Shown here one piece after another: positions 22,030 to 34,170 of a stretch of DNA of 64,000 nt (position 1 is its first letter; the number at the start of each line of letters is the position of its first letter). A program made the translations under genes and the position numbers. The stretch covers positions 3,759,581 through 3,823,580 of the forward strand of contig NC_052355.1 of assembly GCF_009727055.1 (NCBI RefSeq), in the 5' to 3' direction. The DNA comes from Benincasa hispida (taxonomy: Eukaryota > Streptophyta > Magnoliopsida > Cucurbitales > Cucurbitaceae). The notes below the pieces were generated by a model that was not told the origin of the DNA, searched no databases, and saw nothing but the letters and a program-made list of their open reading frames with translations.

Positions 22030-23400
22030 GAGACTGCTAAGCATTGTTCCTTCCTGGTACCCCCAACGTTGCGAGAAAGCTCAGTTGAGCTCGGCAACGC
22101 TCCTTGCGGCCTATTTTTCAGCTCACCCGCAATTTGTCCTAGTTGAATTTGGAGATTTCGGATGGATGTTGCTTAATTCAGAAGCACTGATTTGTTTTTC
22201 TCGATGTACTTCTTCAAAAATCCCTCTAAGGACGAAGATTGCGGTGTTTGTGAGCTACTAGCTTGGTTATGCGTTGGACCGTTGTTTTGCGGGAAAAATC
22301 CAGGTGGCCCTTTTTTTTTTGCGCCACTTGTTGGAAGTTTTGTTGTTGATTTTTCCATACAAAATTTGGGTGGTTTCTCCACCCGGGGTTGTATGTATCG
22401 AAATAGGGATTATTCTTTATGAAGCATACTGACTGTGGGTTTGTTGGGCATTCTTCCATCAAATGAGCATCTCCACAGATGACACAACTTGCGATTGTTT
22501 GAGCAATTGCGTTAACCTGCCCTTTCTTCGCTCTCGTGTTGTTAATTGCGATGCCTTGTATCAAACTCATCATCGCAGTCATTTGATTTTGAAGGGATGC
22601 GATGGCCCCGTTGTTTACGCCACTGTCTTTAATTCTTAATCTCTGATCGCTTTCTTGCCAATCCTCGTGATTTTTGGAAATGCGATCAAGTATACTCTTT
22701 GCCTCCTCATATGTTTTGTCAAGCAGACCACCAGCTGCAGCCACATTTGTAGCGGTCTGCGAAGCAAGGTTCAGTCTTTGGTAAAAAATCTCCATCTGCA
22801 AGCAGTCTGTTAAGCATTTATATGGATAGTCTCTTACCAGCCGCTTAAACCTCGCCCAAGCATCGCTAAGCGATTCGCCATCTTCTTGTTCAAAATTTGT
22901 TATTAATTTCCTTCTCCTGGCATTCTCGGTTGGTAGGAAATATTTCTTCATGAATTTTTCGAAGACTTGTTCCCATGAAGTTATCTCCCCCGGTTCGAGA
23001 GAATATGTCCATTTTCTTACTTGATCGCATAGGGAAAATGGGAACAGAGTGAGTCAAATTTACTTGGTGGAGATATTCGGGAACACAAAAGTATTGCATA
23101 TTTATATGAAGCTCTGAAGGTGAGCGTGCGGGTCCTCGCCATGCCTTCCTCCAAACTGCCCAGCAGCCTGGATCATCTACAACATTACCGTCTTCATTTC
23201 AAACCTCGATCCGTCTAACGCTGGCCTCATGAATCTTGGAGAGAAATCATAAAGGTTGGGCGACGCATAGTCCCGAATGGGTCTAATGCGGTCATTCGCC
23301 AAAAGGATGGGTTGGCCATTATATTGTTCACGTTTGTGGCCCTTGCTTCTGGATGTTTCAACATTCTTGGGGTTTTGTCTTGTTGTTGTTGGTTATCTCT
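22030..23400 (-). pseudogene. Athila-type gag
   Basis: On -, the N-terminal part near 23400-23090 reads PEARATNVNNIMANP. Capsid blocks include NARRRKLITNFEQEDGESLS, DAWARFKRLVRDYP and ATNVAAAGGLLDKTYEEAK. The zinc knuckle is CVICGDAHLMEEC (C-x2-C-x3-H-x4-C) near 22490-22450, followed by NNPYFDTYNPGWRNHPNF and a tail with LEGFLKKYIEKNKSV and SIRNLQIQLGQIAGELKNRP. Frame changes near 23090, 22950 and 22230 make it non-functional. It lies about 100 bp downstream of the primer site, in normal position. Confidence 0.87.
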
Positions 23401-23504
23401 CAGTCTTCATCGAAATGTTCTCTCAATCTCTGGGTCGTAATTCACCAAATATTGAGAGTTGCAAAGAAATCAGAAAATTACCGTTAGCACACTGATTTGC
23501 CGAA

Positions 23505-23523
23505 GTCCCCGGCAATGGCGCCA
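23505..23523 (-). other. Primer-binding site, tRNA-Asp type
   Basis: On -, TGGCGCCATTGCCGGGGAC is the primer-binding sequence characteristic of Athila elements, complementary to a tRNA-Asp 3' end. It fixes the direction of the element and the end of its 5' LTR near 23533. Confidence 0.85.
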
Positions 23524-23532
23524 AAATCTTTA

Positions 23533-25200
23533 TGCGTTCTTTTATGCAGTGAAAATGTGGAATGAAATGTGGTGATGGAATTGCGTTGAGCAACAAGTTT
23601 TCTCAGTGGAATCCAAGTATAAACCCCACTGAGTTTCTTGGTAAGTTCAGGGTCGAACTCAAGGACTTGGGAAAACGGTATGCAGTGGTAATTTTCAGGA
23701 AGACCTTGCGGTAACCAGTAACTCAAGTAGTTGTTTTGGTTTGTTATTTGTGGTAATCAAAATAAACAAATGTGGCGGATTTTCGAAAAGAGTTGATAAA
23801 ATAGAAGATGCGATGAGTATGCAGCGAACGGGTTGAAAAGGGATTTGACTAACACTTCCTAGGATGCATTCATGCTATGCGATCATGCAACACACATACA
23901 ATAGAAAACCATCTCTTGACGTAGATAGTACGGCTTCTAGTGCTAGAACTCATGCGATATATACGATAAGTCTATAGGACTTACACATAAGCCTCTATTC
24001 TTATTTATGCGATGACAGAATAACACACACACAAATAAGGCGACCACATAATATCATACCGATCTCTAGGGTGCATGCGATGCGGGTTGACAAACAGAGC
24101 TTATCTCTAAGTCCTTATCTCTTATTTATGCAGAACTAATCTTGCTCTCTCGAGTCTAGATTCTAACATAGCTCTCTCGAGTCTTTAGGTTCTTTCTTTA
24201 GACTCTCTCTTGGGTAGCTCTAAAGGGGTGTTGGGCACAGCATAAAACAAGATAATTGCATGCGATGAAGATCCTAGGTCATGTTAGCTTAGTTCTTCTC
24301 AACTCATTCAATAAGTTTAGCTACTCATGCATGCTAAGAGAGTGAACAGATGTAGAATAAGAACTTCCATTGTATAAATATAAAGTTGAAATACAAAATA
24401 ACAATGCAAGAAGAGAATAAAGAGCCTGGTAGCAATCTCTTGCTTCCTAGGCTTTTACACTGTCTTTTCTACTCTTGTTCAAAAGATAGTCTCGCTCTCG
24501 AGAGAGTCGGCCCGCTCTCTGCTTTCTATGCCTCCGGGTTCTCTCTCGAGTTTCCCTGAGCGATCTTTCGACGTCTCTTCCCTTCTCTCGCTCCACCTTA
24601 AAATAAAAAGGGAAACTATGAAAAAGGCTATTCTATGAACAAAAAGAACTGAACTGAACCCTTTTTCTAAAGGATGCCTTCGGTATTTATAGAGCTTCAT
24701 GGTGAAAGGAGGCTTCTCTCTTATGATTGCATAGATGGGATGGCTTTAATTCTCTAACTGATGCGCCGAATATTTGTCACCAAAAAGTTGAGTGTATTTG
24801 CTATCGTTAGCGGTTTTTCAACTTAATTCGAATTCGACCATCATCAACTTTCTGTCCCATCGTGAATAATTATGCCTTTCACCCAGATGCGCCCACCAAG
24901 TTGCGCTGACTCCATACGGCAATCCTTCTTGATAAGATGTTTGCGAGCACAAATCACTGCAAAGCCTTGCGATAATGCTGCGTTCGACCGTTGATTTCTT
25001 GTGATCGCGCTTTTCGCCTTGCTTCAACACATATTCTGCATAAAAATACAAAAGTTAACTGTTTCTATGTGATGAACACATGCAACCGCAATGTTATAAA
25101 CTTAATGCTTTTTGGACGCAATCTTGTATATTTTATCAACGCAAGCCAACATTGTTTAAGAACTTAGCACTGTAATAATGTGCATTTTTGTCCGTTATCA
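23533..25200 (-). repeat. 5' LTR (family A) of Athila element
   Basis: On -, it starts TGATAACGGACAAAAATGC at 25200 and ends in CA at about 23533, nine bases before the primer site. At 1,668 bp it is typical for Athila. The TATA box CTATAAATACC is at 24682-24693. No 5-bp duplication links 25201-25205 to the left flank at 19036-19040, which fits loss of the outer end of the 3' LTR. Confidence 0.82.
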
Positions 25201-25807
25201 CTTTCTTAAGTTTAGGTTATTTTCATAATTATTTTGGATATGCGGTTGCTTCCTTAGTTGTGGTGCGTTTGCTCTTTGTAGGTGCAACAATAAGTCTTCT
25301 CGGTGCGTAGTACAACGGAAGAATTCCTTTCATCCTTCAACGCATGGCTTCGATTGCGTGGATTCCAACGCTTGATCGCATGCGTTAATCCGCCTAAGGT
25401 TCTTTCCTTGTTATCTTTTATGCATTATCCTTTTGAAATTCTTTTCTTTCCCGATTGCGCCCCTTTGCGATGTTTCTATGATGGTACGTATAATTCACCG
25501 CATCTTCTAATTAATCATCGCAAGGTGCTCCTCACTTTTATTAGCTTCTTCAATTTTTGAAAGTCTTAAGTTTTATTTTATGTAAACCTTTGCTCAAACA
25601 TTTATTGCTGCATTCCTGTTGATTTTACTTTTAGCTTTGCGATGAGAACACTCCCAACCTTTAAGTTTGGGGGTGGCAGCGGTCTTGGAGAATTGCATTC
25701 ATTGCATTGCGATCATCAAAGAAAAAAAGTGAGAATTTTGAGAATAATAACTCCACTGTCAACGTATTGGGGAAACCCGTGTTGATAAGAGTTAAGTTGT
25801 GAAAGGT

Positions 25808-25868
25808 ACTTACCCATAGTTGGATGCCCGCATGACACACGTGAGGGCAAGCCAAAACGAAAGTAAGT
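25808..25868 (+). other. Conserved hairpin motif, proximal copy
   Basis: The outer stem is ACTTAC/GTAAGT (25808-25813, 25863-25868) and the core is GTTGGATGCCCGCATGACAC. Confidence 0.65.
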
Positions 25869-25949
25869 CGCCAGGATCAACGCATAAGTGCAACTCCTCT
25901 GTCGGGTGCAAGCCAAATCAAGCAAGACAAGAGTTGAGTTGAATGTGGA

Positions 25950-26009
25950 ACGCAACTATAGTTGGATGCCTGCATGACACACGTGGGGGTAAGCCAACAC
26001 GAAGAGCGT
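25950..26009 (+). other. Conserved hairpin motif, distal copy
   Basis: The core is conserved. The outer stem is changed to ACGC/GCGT (25950-25953, 26006-26009). Confidence 0.55.
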
Positions 26010-26256
26010 AACTAAGTTCAACGCCGCATTCGAATAAGTCATTGAAAATTTTTGAAGTGTTTTGAATGAACACATTCTCGAAAGCTAAACACAAAATTAG
26101 ATGATGGAAAACTAGATGTCAGTTACTGGACAACTAAAATTCCTTGGACGCAATATGCGATGCATGTTCTTAAAGTATGCGTTGATTACCATGCGTCGGT
26201 TGTCATGCGTTGGAATGATTATGCGTTAACAAATGTATGCGATGACCATGCATTCC

Positions 26257-28150
26257 TGTCATAAGTTTTATTGTTCTCAAACCAAGTATAACACGAACAC
26301 AAGTTTCTCGGGTGATCCGAGGTCTGTCTCTTATACACATCTAGATGTGTATAAGAGACAGATGTGGTAATGTGCATGTGGCGGTTGAACAAAAGAATGA
26401 TGGAGGGGTTTCTACTCTAACACTACTCCTACTCCTAAGTAACAGACAATGCAATGTGAATAAGAATGAGAGGTAGAGACACGACAACTATTAACATGAA
26501 GTAAATGGATGGAAAATAGATCAAATGTGGAGATGTCTTCATTGCAACCCTTAAGAGTGACTGCAAGGGCAACTTTAGTCAATGTAAGCTATGAGATCAT
26601 GCCATACACACTTGAGCCTAATTCTAGGACGTATGTGATGTATATAAGATAGTGCTGGGAAGCCTATGCCTGCCTAAACCTCCATAACCCGCTCACATGC
26701 TCTTGCCGCATGAGTGTGATGGCCGCATAACACCATATCCTACTTCCTAAACGCATGCAATATCTTCTCCGTAGGGTGCATATGAAGTGTGATAGCAAAC
26801 GGCGCTTATCTCTAAGTTCCCCATTTTTGCTTATGCGTTCCAATCCGCTCTCTCGAGTCTTAGATTTGGGTTTTAGACTACTCTCTCAAGTATGCCTAAA
26901 TGATGAATGATGCGCTCATAAGACAAGGTAACCGCATGAACTTTGCTGACATAAGATTATTCCTATCTCTAGTGAACAATAGCTTATGTTGCTTAATGCG
27001 ACCAACCACTTACCCTCCCGAGCAGTTAGTTGTTGTCGACTTTACTCATTGACAAGCACTGCGTTACCTTCACACTAAGCAAATAAGGTTTTCTCACACA
27101 CTCACGCAATGCACACCTCTCGGTGGTTTGCTACATGCTACATATCTCTAATCCACATGACTAAGTATGCGATACTCTAGCAATCTCACTAAGTAATGCA
27201 ATGAAGTTATAGATGCTAAGTAAAGAAGATAGAAATGGAATCGAAGGAAACAAGAAATGCATTGAACACATAATGTATTAATTCTGTAATCACAAAATGT
27301 AATACAATACAATATAAGAAAAGAAGAGAAAATGAAATGACCGGCTGGAAGCAATGTCTTGCTTCTACGGATGTGCGTCAAGGTTGTCGGTGGTGCCATG
27401 AAAGGGCGGTGGAGCTGACTCTCTCGAGATATAACTCCAGTCGTCACTCGGAATGGATGAGGGAGATGAAGAACTCTTAAACTTTCTTCTCACGCATTAG
27501 TCTGGATCGCAGGAAAACCCTGGATAAGTTGAAATTCTCCTCATCGGCTTCTTTATATAGAGCTTGGATCGCCGACAACATTAATGGACTGCTCTGATTC
27601 TGACATTCGCAGTGTGTTAGTCCTTTTCTGAATCTCTGCTGCTAACGGCGTAGTAGGTAAAATGTCAACATCATCTTTTGATTTTTTCGAGAGATGCGTT
27701 TATACGTTCATTCCACCAACCTTACGTTGATCCCTCTATTATGCGCTATCGTGTAGCCACAATCATGTAGTGACTGCATTTGTTTAATACCGCAACTTCT
27801 ACACGATGATCGCAATCGCTTGACGATTGAAACTCCTATGCGATGGATGCATGCAGCTGATTACCGCAACACCCATGAGTTGATCAAATGCGTTCGCCTT
27901 TGCAATGGAGAGTTTCTCCACATGCGGTAGTCTGGCTTCCTGGTTTGTGTCCACTTTCCATGTTAGCTACAAAAATTGACAATTGAATGCATAATAACGC
28001 ATAATAATGGGTCAGTTGAGATTCTCAATCCTGAACAACACAAACTCATTTTCTCATGAATTCCAAACATAGTTTCCGCATATTCTTCTTAACAGCACTC
28101 ATAATTTTAAATAAAAGGCCTAAGATGACATGCATTTCTACATGTCATCA
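26257..28150 (-). repeat. Athila-type LTR (family B), interrupted by adapter sequence
   Basis: On -, it starts TGATGACATGTAGAAATGCA at 28150 and ends near 26257 (ATGACA). A TATA box lies at 27551-27561. Homology to 60694-62411 and 23590-23770 runs on both sides of 26324-26361, but about 100 bp expected between the two sides are missing, replaced by a library adapter. Confidence 0.78.
26324..26361. other. Nextera mate-pair junction adapter (assembly contamination)
   Basis: CTGTCTCTTATACACATCT (26324-26342) is followed directly by its reverse complement (26343-26361). These are two Tn5 mosaic ends back to back, exactly the 38-bp junction left by Nextera mate-pair circularisation. It is not biological, and sequence to the left and right need not be adjacent in the genome. 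Confidence 0.97.
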
Positions 28151-28545
28151 ACTGTTTCGTGGTCCAAATATCTTTTGCATAGGATGCCCCCACTTGCATG
28201 TCTCTTCATGAGTGATTCAGGATCATATCATTTGCATCATATACAAAGTGGGCCACATCCATAATGTTTCTAGGTTATGATACCCAACTCTAACCTGATA
28301 CTTATAGACTATTTTGTTTATATACTCAAACTTGATCCATTTTAATGTCTCCACATAAAATTCAAATATTCATGTTATAGTCAGGGGTTCGTTTAGTTTA
28401 TTGGATTTAGGCTATATACAAGTGCAATTTATATGTTCAATAACAACTTTATTGAATAAACTTCAACAACAACTTTGTTGTAAAATAGAGTAAGTCTAAA
28501 GATTACAAACTGCAAATTTTAGGACATACAACCCAACAACAACAA
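28151..28545 (-). repeat. Copia LTR fragment
   Basis: On -, it starts TGTTGGGTTGTATGTCC near 28545, of the same class as the solo LTR at 3937. It is cut at 28151 by the junction with the family B LTR. Confidence 0.7.
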
Positions 28546-28586
28546 ACGGCCAATAGTTTGGAACAAGAGCTTCCTACTTTCAGACT

Positions 28587-30555
28587 TTTGGGGTTGATAC
28601 TGTAAATCTTATGAGTCCTATAGTTTGTAATTGTAATGTACAAACAATTTATTTATTTAGTAAAATAAGTAGTATTTTCTTTGATATTAAGTAGAATTAA
28701 CCCACAAAACTAATAACTAAGATCCAAGGTTGCCTTATGTAACTTAAACATGTATGTCAAGACAAATAGGTGGATCATATTTAAGAGACAACATAAACGG
28801 TATGTAGTAGATGGATAAGGCTAGGTATTTTATCCTTGTTACACTATGAATACGACCCGCTTTGTAGATGTTACGATTGTTGTAAAGTGTTATAAATGAT
28901 CAGGTTCTAATCATTCACGTGGAGACATGTGAGTGAGAGTGTTCTATACAAAAAGTTTGTATAAGACCGAACCACGAAATGATTAGTCTTACCATATAAC
29001 ACCGTTGATAGAAGAGACTTATATTTTACCAGGATGACCATAGGTTACTTGACCTGAATCCTGATTGAGTTATGAACTCCTAGGCGGTCCTTTGATCTGC
29101 ATGGGTGAGAATGGCCAGTGTCTCCAACTAGATATGCCTACCATTTTTGGGATTCATCTAATTGGGGAGCTGAGAATGTAGCTACACCAGAAGAAATTTA
29201 GTCATTCTCTATAGTTAGAGAAAGTAGAGAAATTGCTCCCTTAAGAGCTGATTCTGGGGATTGAACAATGTGGTGCCATACCCTCTCCTGGCCCGAGAGG
29301 GGTTTGGTCATAGTTGGACTATGACTTATTATTCATTAGACAGATCAATGGTACTTAAGGAGTTAGATCTAACTATTAAGGCAAAACGGCAATTTTGGCT
29401 CAACTGTACTTATGAAAAATTTGTGAAGGGTCAACGCAACGTTGATTGGTTATATCTAATGGATAGAGAAATATATCTGTAGTGCGAAGAGTGCAGTTGT
29501 CGATCTTTAGTGGAGTGACTGGTAGTTAATGAAATTTGGGTAATTTATTTAAAGAGTTTAATTAATTATTCAACTACCATTGGAGCTTCAATCTATAGGT
29601 CCATAAGGTCCCCTCGGTAGCTCAACTGGGATTATTGAGAACCAAATTAATTTTTGGTTAATTTGAATTGTTCAAATTAAATAATGGAATTAATTATATA
29701 TGATATAATTAATATAATGTATTTGATACATTATAATATAAAGTTTATTTTGAAAGATAATAAAAATTGGAATATGATTCAAATATTAATTATCTGAATT
29801 GATTCATATAAAAACTATAAGTTAAATTTAATATGAATTTGATTTATATTAAATACTATAGATTTAATGAGAAAATTACAAACTATAGGTTATATTATAT
29901 TTGATATAACATAAACTATAAGTTATATGTTATATTAGATATAACATATAATATATTATATGCCTTATATAATAAGGTGGTTATTATATAAAAATGTATA
30001 ATATTAATTAAACTAAAATTTGTTTAAATTTCATTTAAATTTTGAAATAAAAGGAGAGAGTAATAAAAATAACTTCCGTCCCCTTTTTGCTCTCATGATC
30101 GTGTAGATGAGGGTTGGTTGGCAGAGATCATTCTTCTTCTCCCCTTGCTTCTCACATAGAGAAAGTGATAGAATTTTGATCCCAAAATCGTTTTCTTTGG
30201 AAATCTTATTCTTCTCTCAAAATCTTTCTCTTCATCTACTAAAATTAACATAGAGCCCACAATTCTTGTGGATTCTCATCCCAAAAGAGAATACCAAAGT
30301 TTCCATCGTGGTAGTGTTAAAGGTTGGATTGGGTTGTTGAGTATTTGGTGTTCATTGTCCAAGAAGAAATTGTGACCAATTGGAGAAGAAATCAAGAAAG
30401 AATCGTGACTTCAATGGTAAGTGTTATCCTAACCTTGTTTCCTATTTTCTATTATGTAGTGCATTCTACATGTTGTATGCACATTTCTTTCCCTGTATTT
30501 TTTATGTTTTGTAAAATAATCAAATTGGAATCTGATTCCACTTTTGCTTGGGTTT
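28587..30555 (+). repeat. Copia LTR
   Basis: It starts near TTTTGGGGTTGATAC (the usual TG start is altered) and follows the internal order of the family 3355-6538 (GACCATAGGT, GATTGGGGAGC, TATATCTAATGGATA). It ends in a TG-rich tail with CA near 30555. It is AT-rich and contains no gene. It points away from the inverted LTR piece at 28151-28545. Confidence 0.7.
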
Positions 30556-30559
30556 TCAC

Positions 30560-30899
30560 AAACCTTCAGTCCCAAGACATCTTCACAAGAGATAAGTGAA
30601 CTTAGAGGTGAACTTGCTAAATTATTTGCACTTGTGAAACATGTTTTTTCTGCTAAGGCTAGCCTCAGGAACCTATAGCTAAGGTGAGCTATGCTACCAA
30701 CCAGCAAGGTGGACCGATGTATAATTACAACCATTGGGGCAATCAAGGAAATCAGGGCCAAGGAAGCTTAGGAATGCCTTTGGAGGATGTGGTGTAGTGT
30801 TTAGCATATACCACTTCATAGCCTATGTAGAACGAATGGAAAACTCTCTCTCACATGCAGAACATGCCCAATCGGCTTTCTGAGCTGGCTAGCACGGTC
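30560..30899 (+). pseudogene. Ty3/Athila-like gag tail, part 1
   Basis: The frame reads AKVSYATNQQGGPMYNYNHW and GNQGNQGQGSLG, then, after stops, MQNMPNRLSELASTV. These are the low-complexity linker and coiled-coil tail of an Athila-like gag. The coding sequence stops inside ASTV, where a solo LTR is inserted, and resumes at 33139 as NKLDNQYR. Confidence 0.7.
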
Positions 30900-33138
30900 T
30901 GTAAACCCCAAACTCTAGGTTCCTAGATAAGCATGTTTAGCCAAAGGAGTGTTATATTATATATTTTCTTTCTTATTTTTATTAAAGTTGTAATTCATGG
31001 TTATTTGTAGGAAATATGATAGAAGGGAAGGAAAAACACATTAGGTGGGGGTAACGTGGCAATTAATCCTTGAACTTGGGAGGCGGTGGAAAGTGTTTTT
31101 GGAAGAAGAATTTCAAAAGCTTGGTTTCGGTAGTTAACATGAAAAATTTTAGTGAATTTGGTGCCATTTGAAAACTGAGAGAATCTAGGTTGCAAGATTG
31201 TCTTGCCGCAGGAAGATTTCAGGAGGAGAAGAACAAGAAGTGAAGAAAATAAAGAGAAGGTAGAATCTCGGATTTAAGCAAGGTCGAGGTGAAGATTGGA
31301 AGTTCCAAGCCAAACTATAAGGAATTCTGGGTTGAAATTTTACAGTAAGGAAGGTAACTCAATTCTAAACATGTTTGTAGAAGGAAGTTTCTTGAAAAGA
31401 GCTCTGGATTTTGAGTTATGAATTTTTGAAGTTATAATAGGGAATTGGTACATAAGCAGACAACTACTTGTGAAGAACAAGCAAGTAGTTCATTGTGGAG
31501 AATTATAGCGAGATGTGGGCATGAGGATCTTGCTTATAAAGGAAATCTCACTGATTTTGTAAGAAGGATCTCGCTCTAGGGGGAAATCTCGCTAGGAATG
31601 TGGCTGAGTATCTCTGGTAAGATGAGCATCGCTAGGATGAAAATTTGACAGGAAGATCTTGATCTCGCTCTAGAGGATCTCGCTGATCTTGCTCTAGGGG
31701 ATCTCGCTGATCTCGCCCATGAGGATCTCTCTCATGAGAAGGATCTCGCTCATGAGGATCTTGCTCATGAGGATCTTGCTCATGAGGATCTCGCTCATGG
31801 GGATCTCGTTAGTAAGGTTGTCTGTGTTAATGGAAGTTCCTTTAATAAATGAATTATTCGAGGTATTTTACTAGAAATTCTGTTCCTTTAATAAATGAAT
31901 TATTCGAGGTATTTTACTAGAAATTCTAAGTAGTTTAATCGGGAATTATATCTTTTCAGGCCAAGAAGAGCTAGGGAAAGTGTATAAACCATTAAGAGCC
32001 TGACGAACGGTGAGTGACTAAGTAAACTTAAGGTTTCCGATACTCATGCATATATGATCAAGTAAAGTACAGTGACATTAATGATGAATTTATACTTCCT
32101 CAAGCAACAAATGGTTGGAGAATAACTTAACGGATGTTTTTCGGCTTGTATATGTGTAACACAGGCCAAGGTATGTCGTGTAACCATTACAAAAGCTATG
32201 TTTCTGATTTTGATATATGCTTCCTAGGGGGAAGGCTATGAGAGAATGAGTTTGTGTGTATTTACTAGGCAATGGAACTTAATTTGATGTTACAAAATAC
32301 ACATTTGATACCGAAGGATGTTTGAGAAGGTATCTAACCAATTTGGTACCCAAGGACATTTGAGAAGGTACCTTGCCAATTTGATACCAAAGGACATATG
32401 AGAAGGTATCATAGTAGCCCGATACTGAAGGACAAATTTGAGAAGGTATCTGAGCAGAAGTACCTAAAATATGATGGTACTTAGTATGGCCACTTGCACA
32501 TAGGCAGTTATGAATGAGAGACCGAAGTATGGGTCTCTTGGCCAGTAATAAACGTTTGGAATCTAGAGCGTTTAGGCTCGTTCTTAACTAGGGAATAATA
32601 ATGTTTAATGATGTCTGAGAATGGTTTAAAGCTACATCTAGAGACAATTGCTTGAGTTTACTCATTGGTATATTTACATGTTTATAGTGACGCTATACTT
32701 GTTGCTTTACGATTCTATAGTCACTCACTGGGCTTTTAGCTCACATAATTTATGTGTTTTCCTTTTCAGGTAGAGGTCAGTTTCCTCAATGTTGACCCTG
32801 CTGCTGCTTGCCACCGAAAGACTCGGCTTATTAAAAGACTTAGGTTGATGATTTGTTTATGTACACATGTTTTGAGAGGGACTAGGGCTTCTGTAGGAAT
32901 GTTTGAGCCACCTGTGAATATATTTCTATAAATGTAATGTCTTGGCTGTATGCATGTATTTATGGAATCTTTGTAGAACCTTAAGGGGGGTTTGCTATTG
33001 GTGTATATTACTAATGTTTCAAACAGGATGGTATTTAGATTAGAAGGCTTGGGTGGTGAGTGCTAGCAGTAGGGCTAGTAAATACCACGGTCATATCCTC
33101 TTCCAGAATAAAAGGGTAATCTAGGAGAGGGTGTGACA
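30900..33138. mobile_element. Solo LTR (2.24 kb) inserted in gag
   Basis: Termini are TGTAAACC...GTGTGACA. Flanks are CGGTC (30895-30899) and TGGTC (33139-33143), a 5-bp target duplication with one change. Removing the insert restores the reading frame ASTV-NKLDNQYR. The TGT...ACA ends resemble Ty3 chromovirus LTRs; that class is inference. The interior holds three tandem arrays: GATCTCGCTCATGAG-type units at about 31660-31815, a perfect 46-bp duplication (31836-31881, 31882-31927), and about four units of 44 bp at 32306-32458 containing AAGGACATTTGAGAAGGTA. Confidence 0.85.
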
Positions 33139-34170
33139 TGGTCAACAAGCTAGACAATCAGTATAGGTAGCTCCCTTCCTAGATAGTGTCTAAAGTTCGT
33201 AACGTCAGTGCCATTCCTACTGTCTGCTATATTGAGAACTCCCCAATGCCTACTATTGAACTAGTTGAGGTGGTGAGTGAAGAGAATGTTGAGGAGAAGC
33301 TCGCCTAGAAGATGTGGGATAATATTTAATCCACCTTTTAATTTAAAAGCTAATATTCCTCGTGCTCCTTTTCCTAGAAGGTTCACTATTTCTCAGAGAG
33401 GATCACTTAAGGAGAAGTTGAAATCTATCTAGTTTTCTAGAGATAAAAGCCCTACTGCAAGGGACAAGAAGGTTTGGGTTGAAGCCCATCAAAGGAAAAG
33501 AAAAAAAAGAGGTCGAACAGGAGGTAGTTATCCCAGGTAATCTACCTATTAGGTAGAAGGACCCAGGTATGTTTCCTGTCCCCTATCAATTAGGCACCAG
33601 AAAATTTGAGCATAGGTTTGCTATAAATATTATGCTTGCTCCTGTTTATTCTGAGTTCCACTCTCACATCCTACATCTTACTGATATTTTGGTGTAGTTA
33701 GCTAACCATTCTTTAGTTAGCCCCAACAAAATTAGTTAAAGATATGATTGTTAGAGTCAAAGGCCAAACTCTTCCTTGTGATTTTTATGTAATTAATATG
33801 AATGCTTACTCCCATTCTTCTGAATTATTTGTGTTGTCAGGTCTACACTTCTTAAAGATTACTAGGGCTATAATTGATGTAAATAAAGGGTCCTTTAACT
33901 CTTGTGCACGAAGAAAAGTTTGAATTTTTTTCTTTGTTTATGATATTCGCACTACCACTCATCTTGAATTTTCTAGTTTGTTCCTTTTCAGGATAGTGGC
34001 CAACCTCCTCTGCTGGAGGTGAGAGATGTTGGCACAAATGTTAATAGAGAATATGGATGATAAAGCCGAGTCTGGTCGAGCATAAAGATTGAGCTACCTG
34101 GAGGCAGTCAAGATTTACCCTTTTTATTGCTTCCATAGTATAAGTTTCTTTTATGTTATTTTTTTTATTT
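33139..34170 (+). pseudogene. Ty3/Athila-like gag-protease remnant, part 2
   Basis: It continues gag with NKLDNQYR and SKVRNVSAI, and PRAPFPRRFTISQRGSLKEK near 33370. It then shows protease-region text: LVSPNKI, KDMIVRVKGQTLPCDFYVIN, FLKITRAIIDVNKGSF (from the LGRPF block) and VYDIRTTTH. The region near 34060-34110 resembles the 3' end common to such elements. Many stops are present, and RT and integrase are missing. Together with 30560-30899 it is one element split by a solo LTR. Confidence 0.72.

Larger units (their letters stand above)
25201..26256 (+). other. 3' noncoding region of another Athila copy
   Basis: The purine tract GTTTGGGGGTGG lies near 25664. It is followed by the motif pair (25808-25868, 25950-26009). 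26140-26256 is dense in ATGCGTTG/ATGCGATG words. The proper LTR start and polypurine tract are missing: the region runs into an LTR of opposite orientation at 26257. 25201-25640 shows no gene. Confidence 0.65.

Noticed and set aside
23505..23523. tRNA gene fragments at the primer-binding sites (also 63223-63238)
   Set aside because: Only the 16-19 bases complementary to tRNA 3' ends are present, at the LTR edge, with no cloverleaf.
19041..25200. Intact, recently active Athila element
   Set aside because: The two LTRs differ at many positions, the 3' LTR is truncated, RT and integrase are deleted and no target duplication was found.
26324..26361. Natural Tn5-like transposon ends
   Set aside because: Two complete mosaic ends with no DNA between them match a library junction. 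No transposase is near, and the host is a plant.
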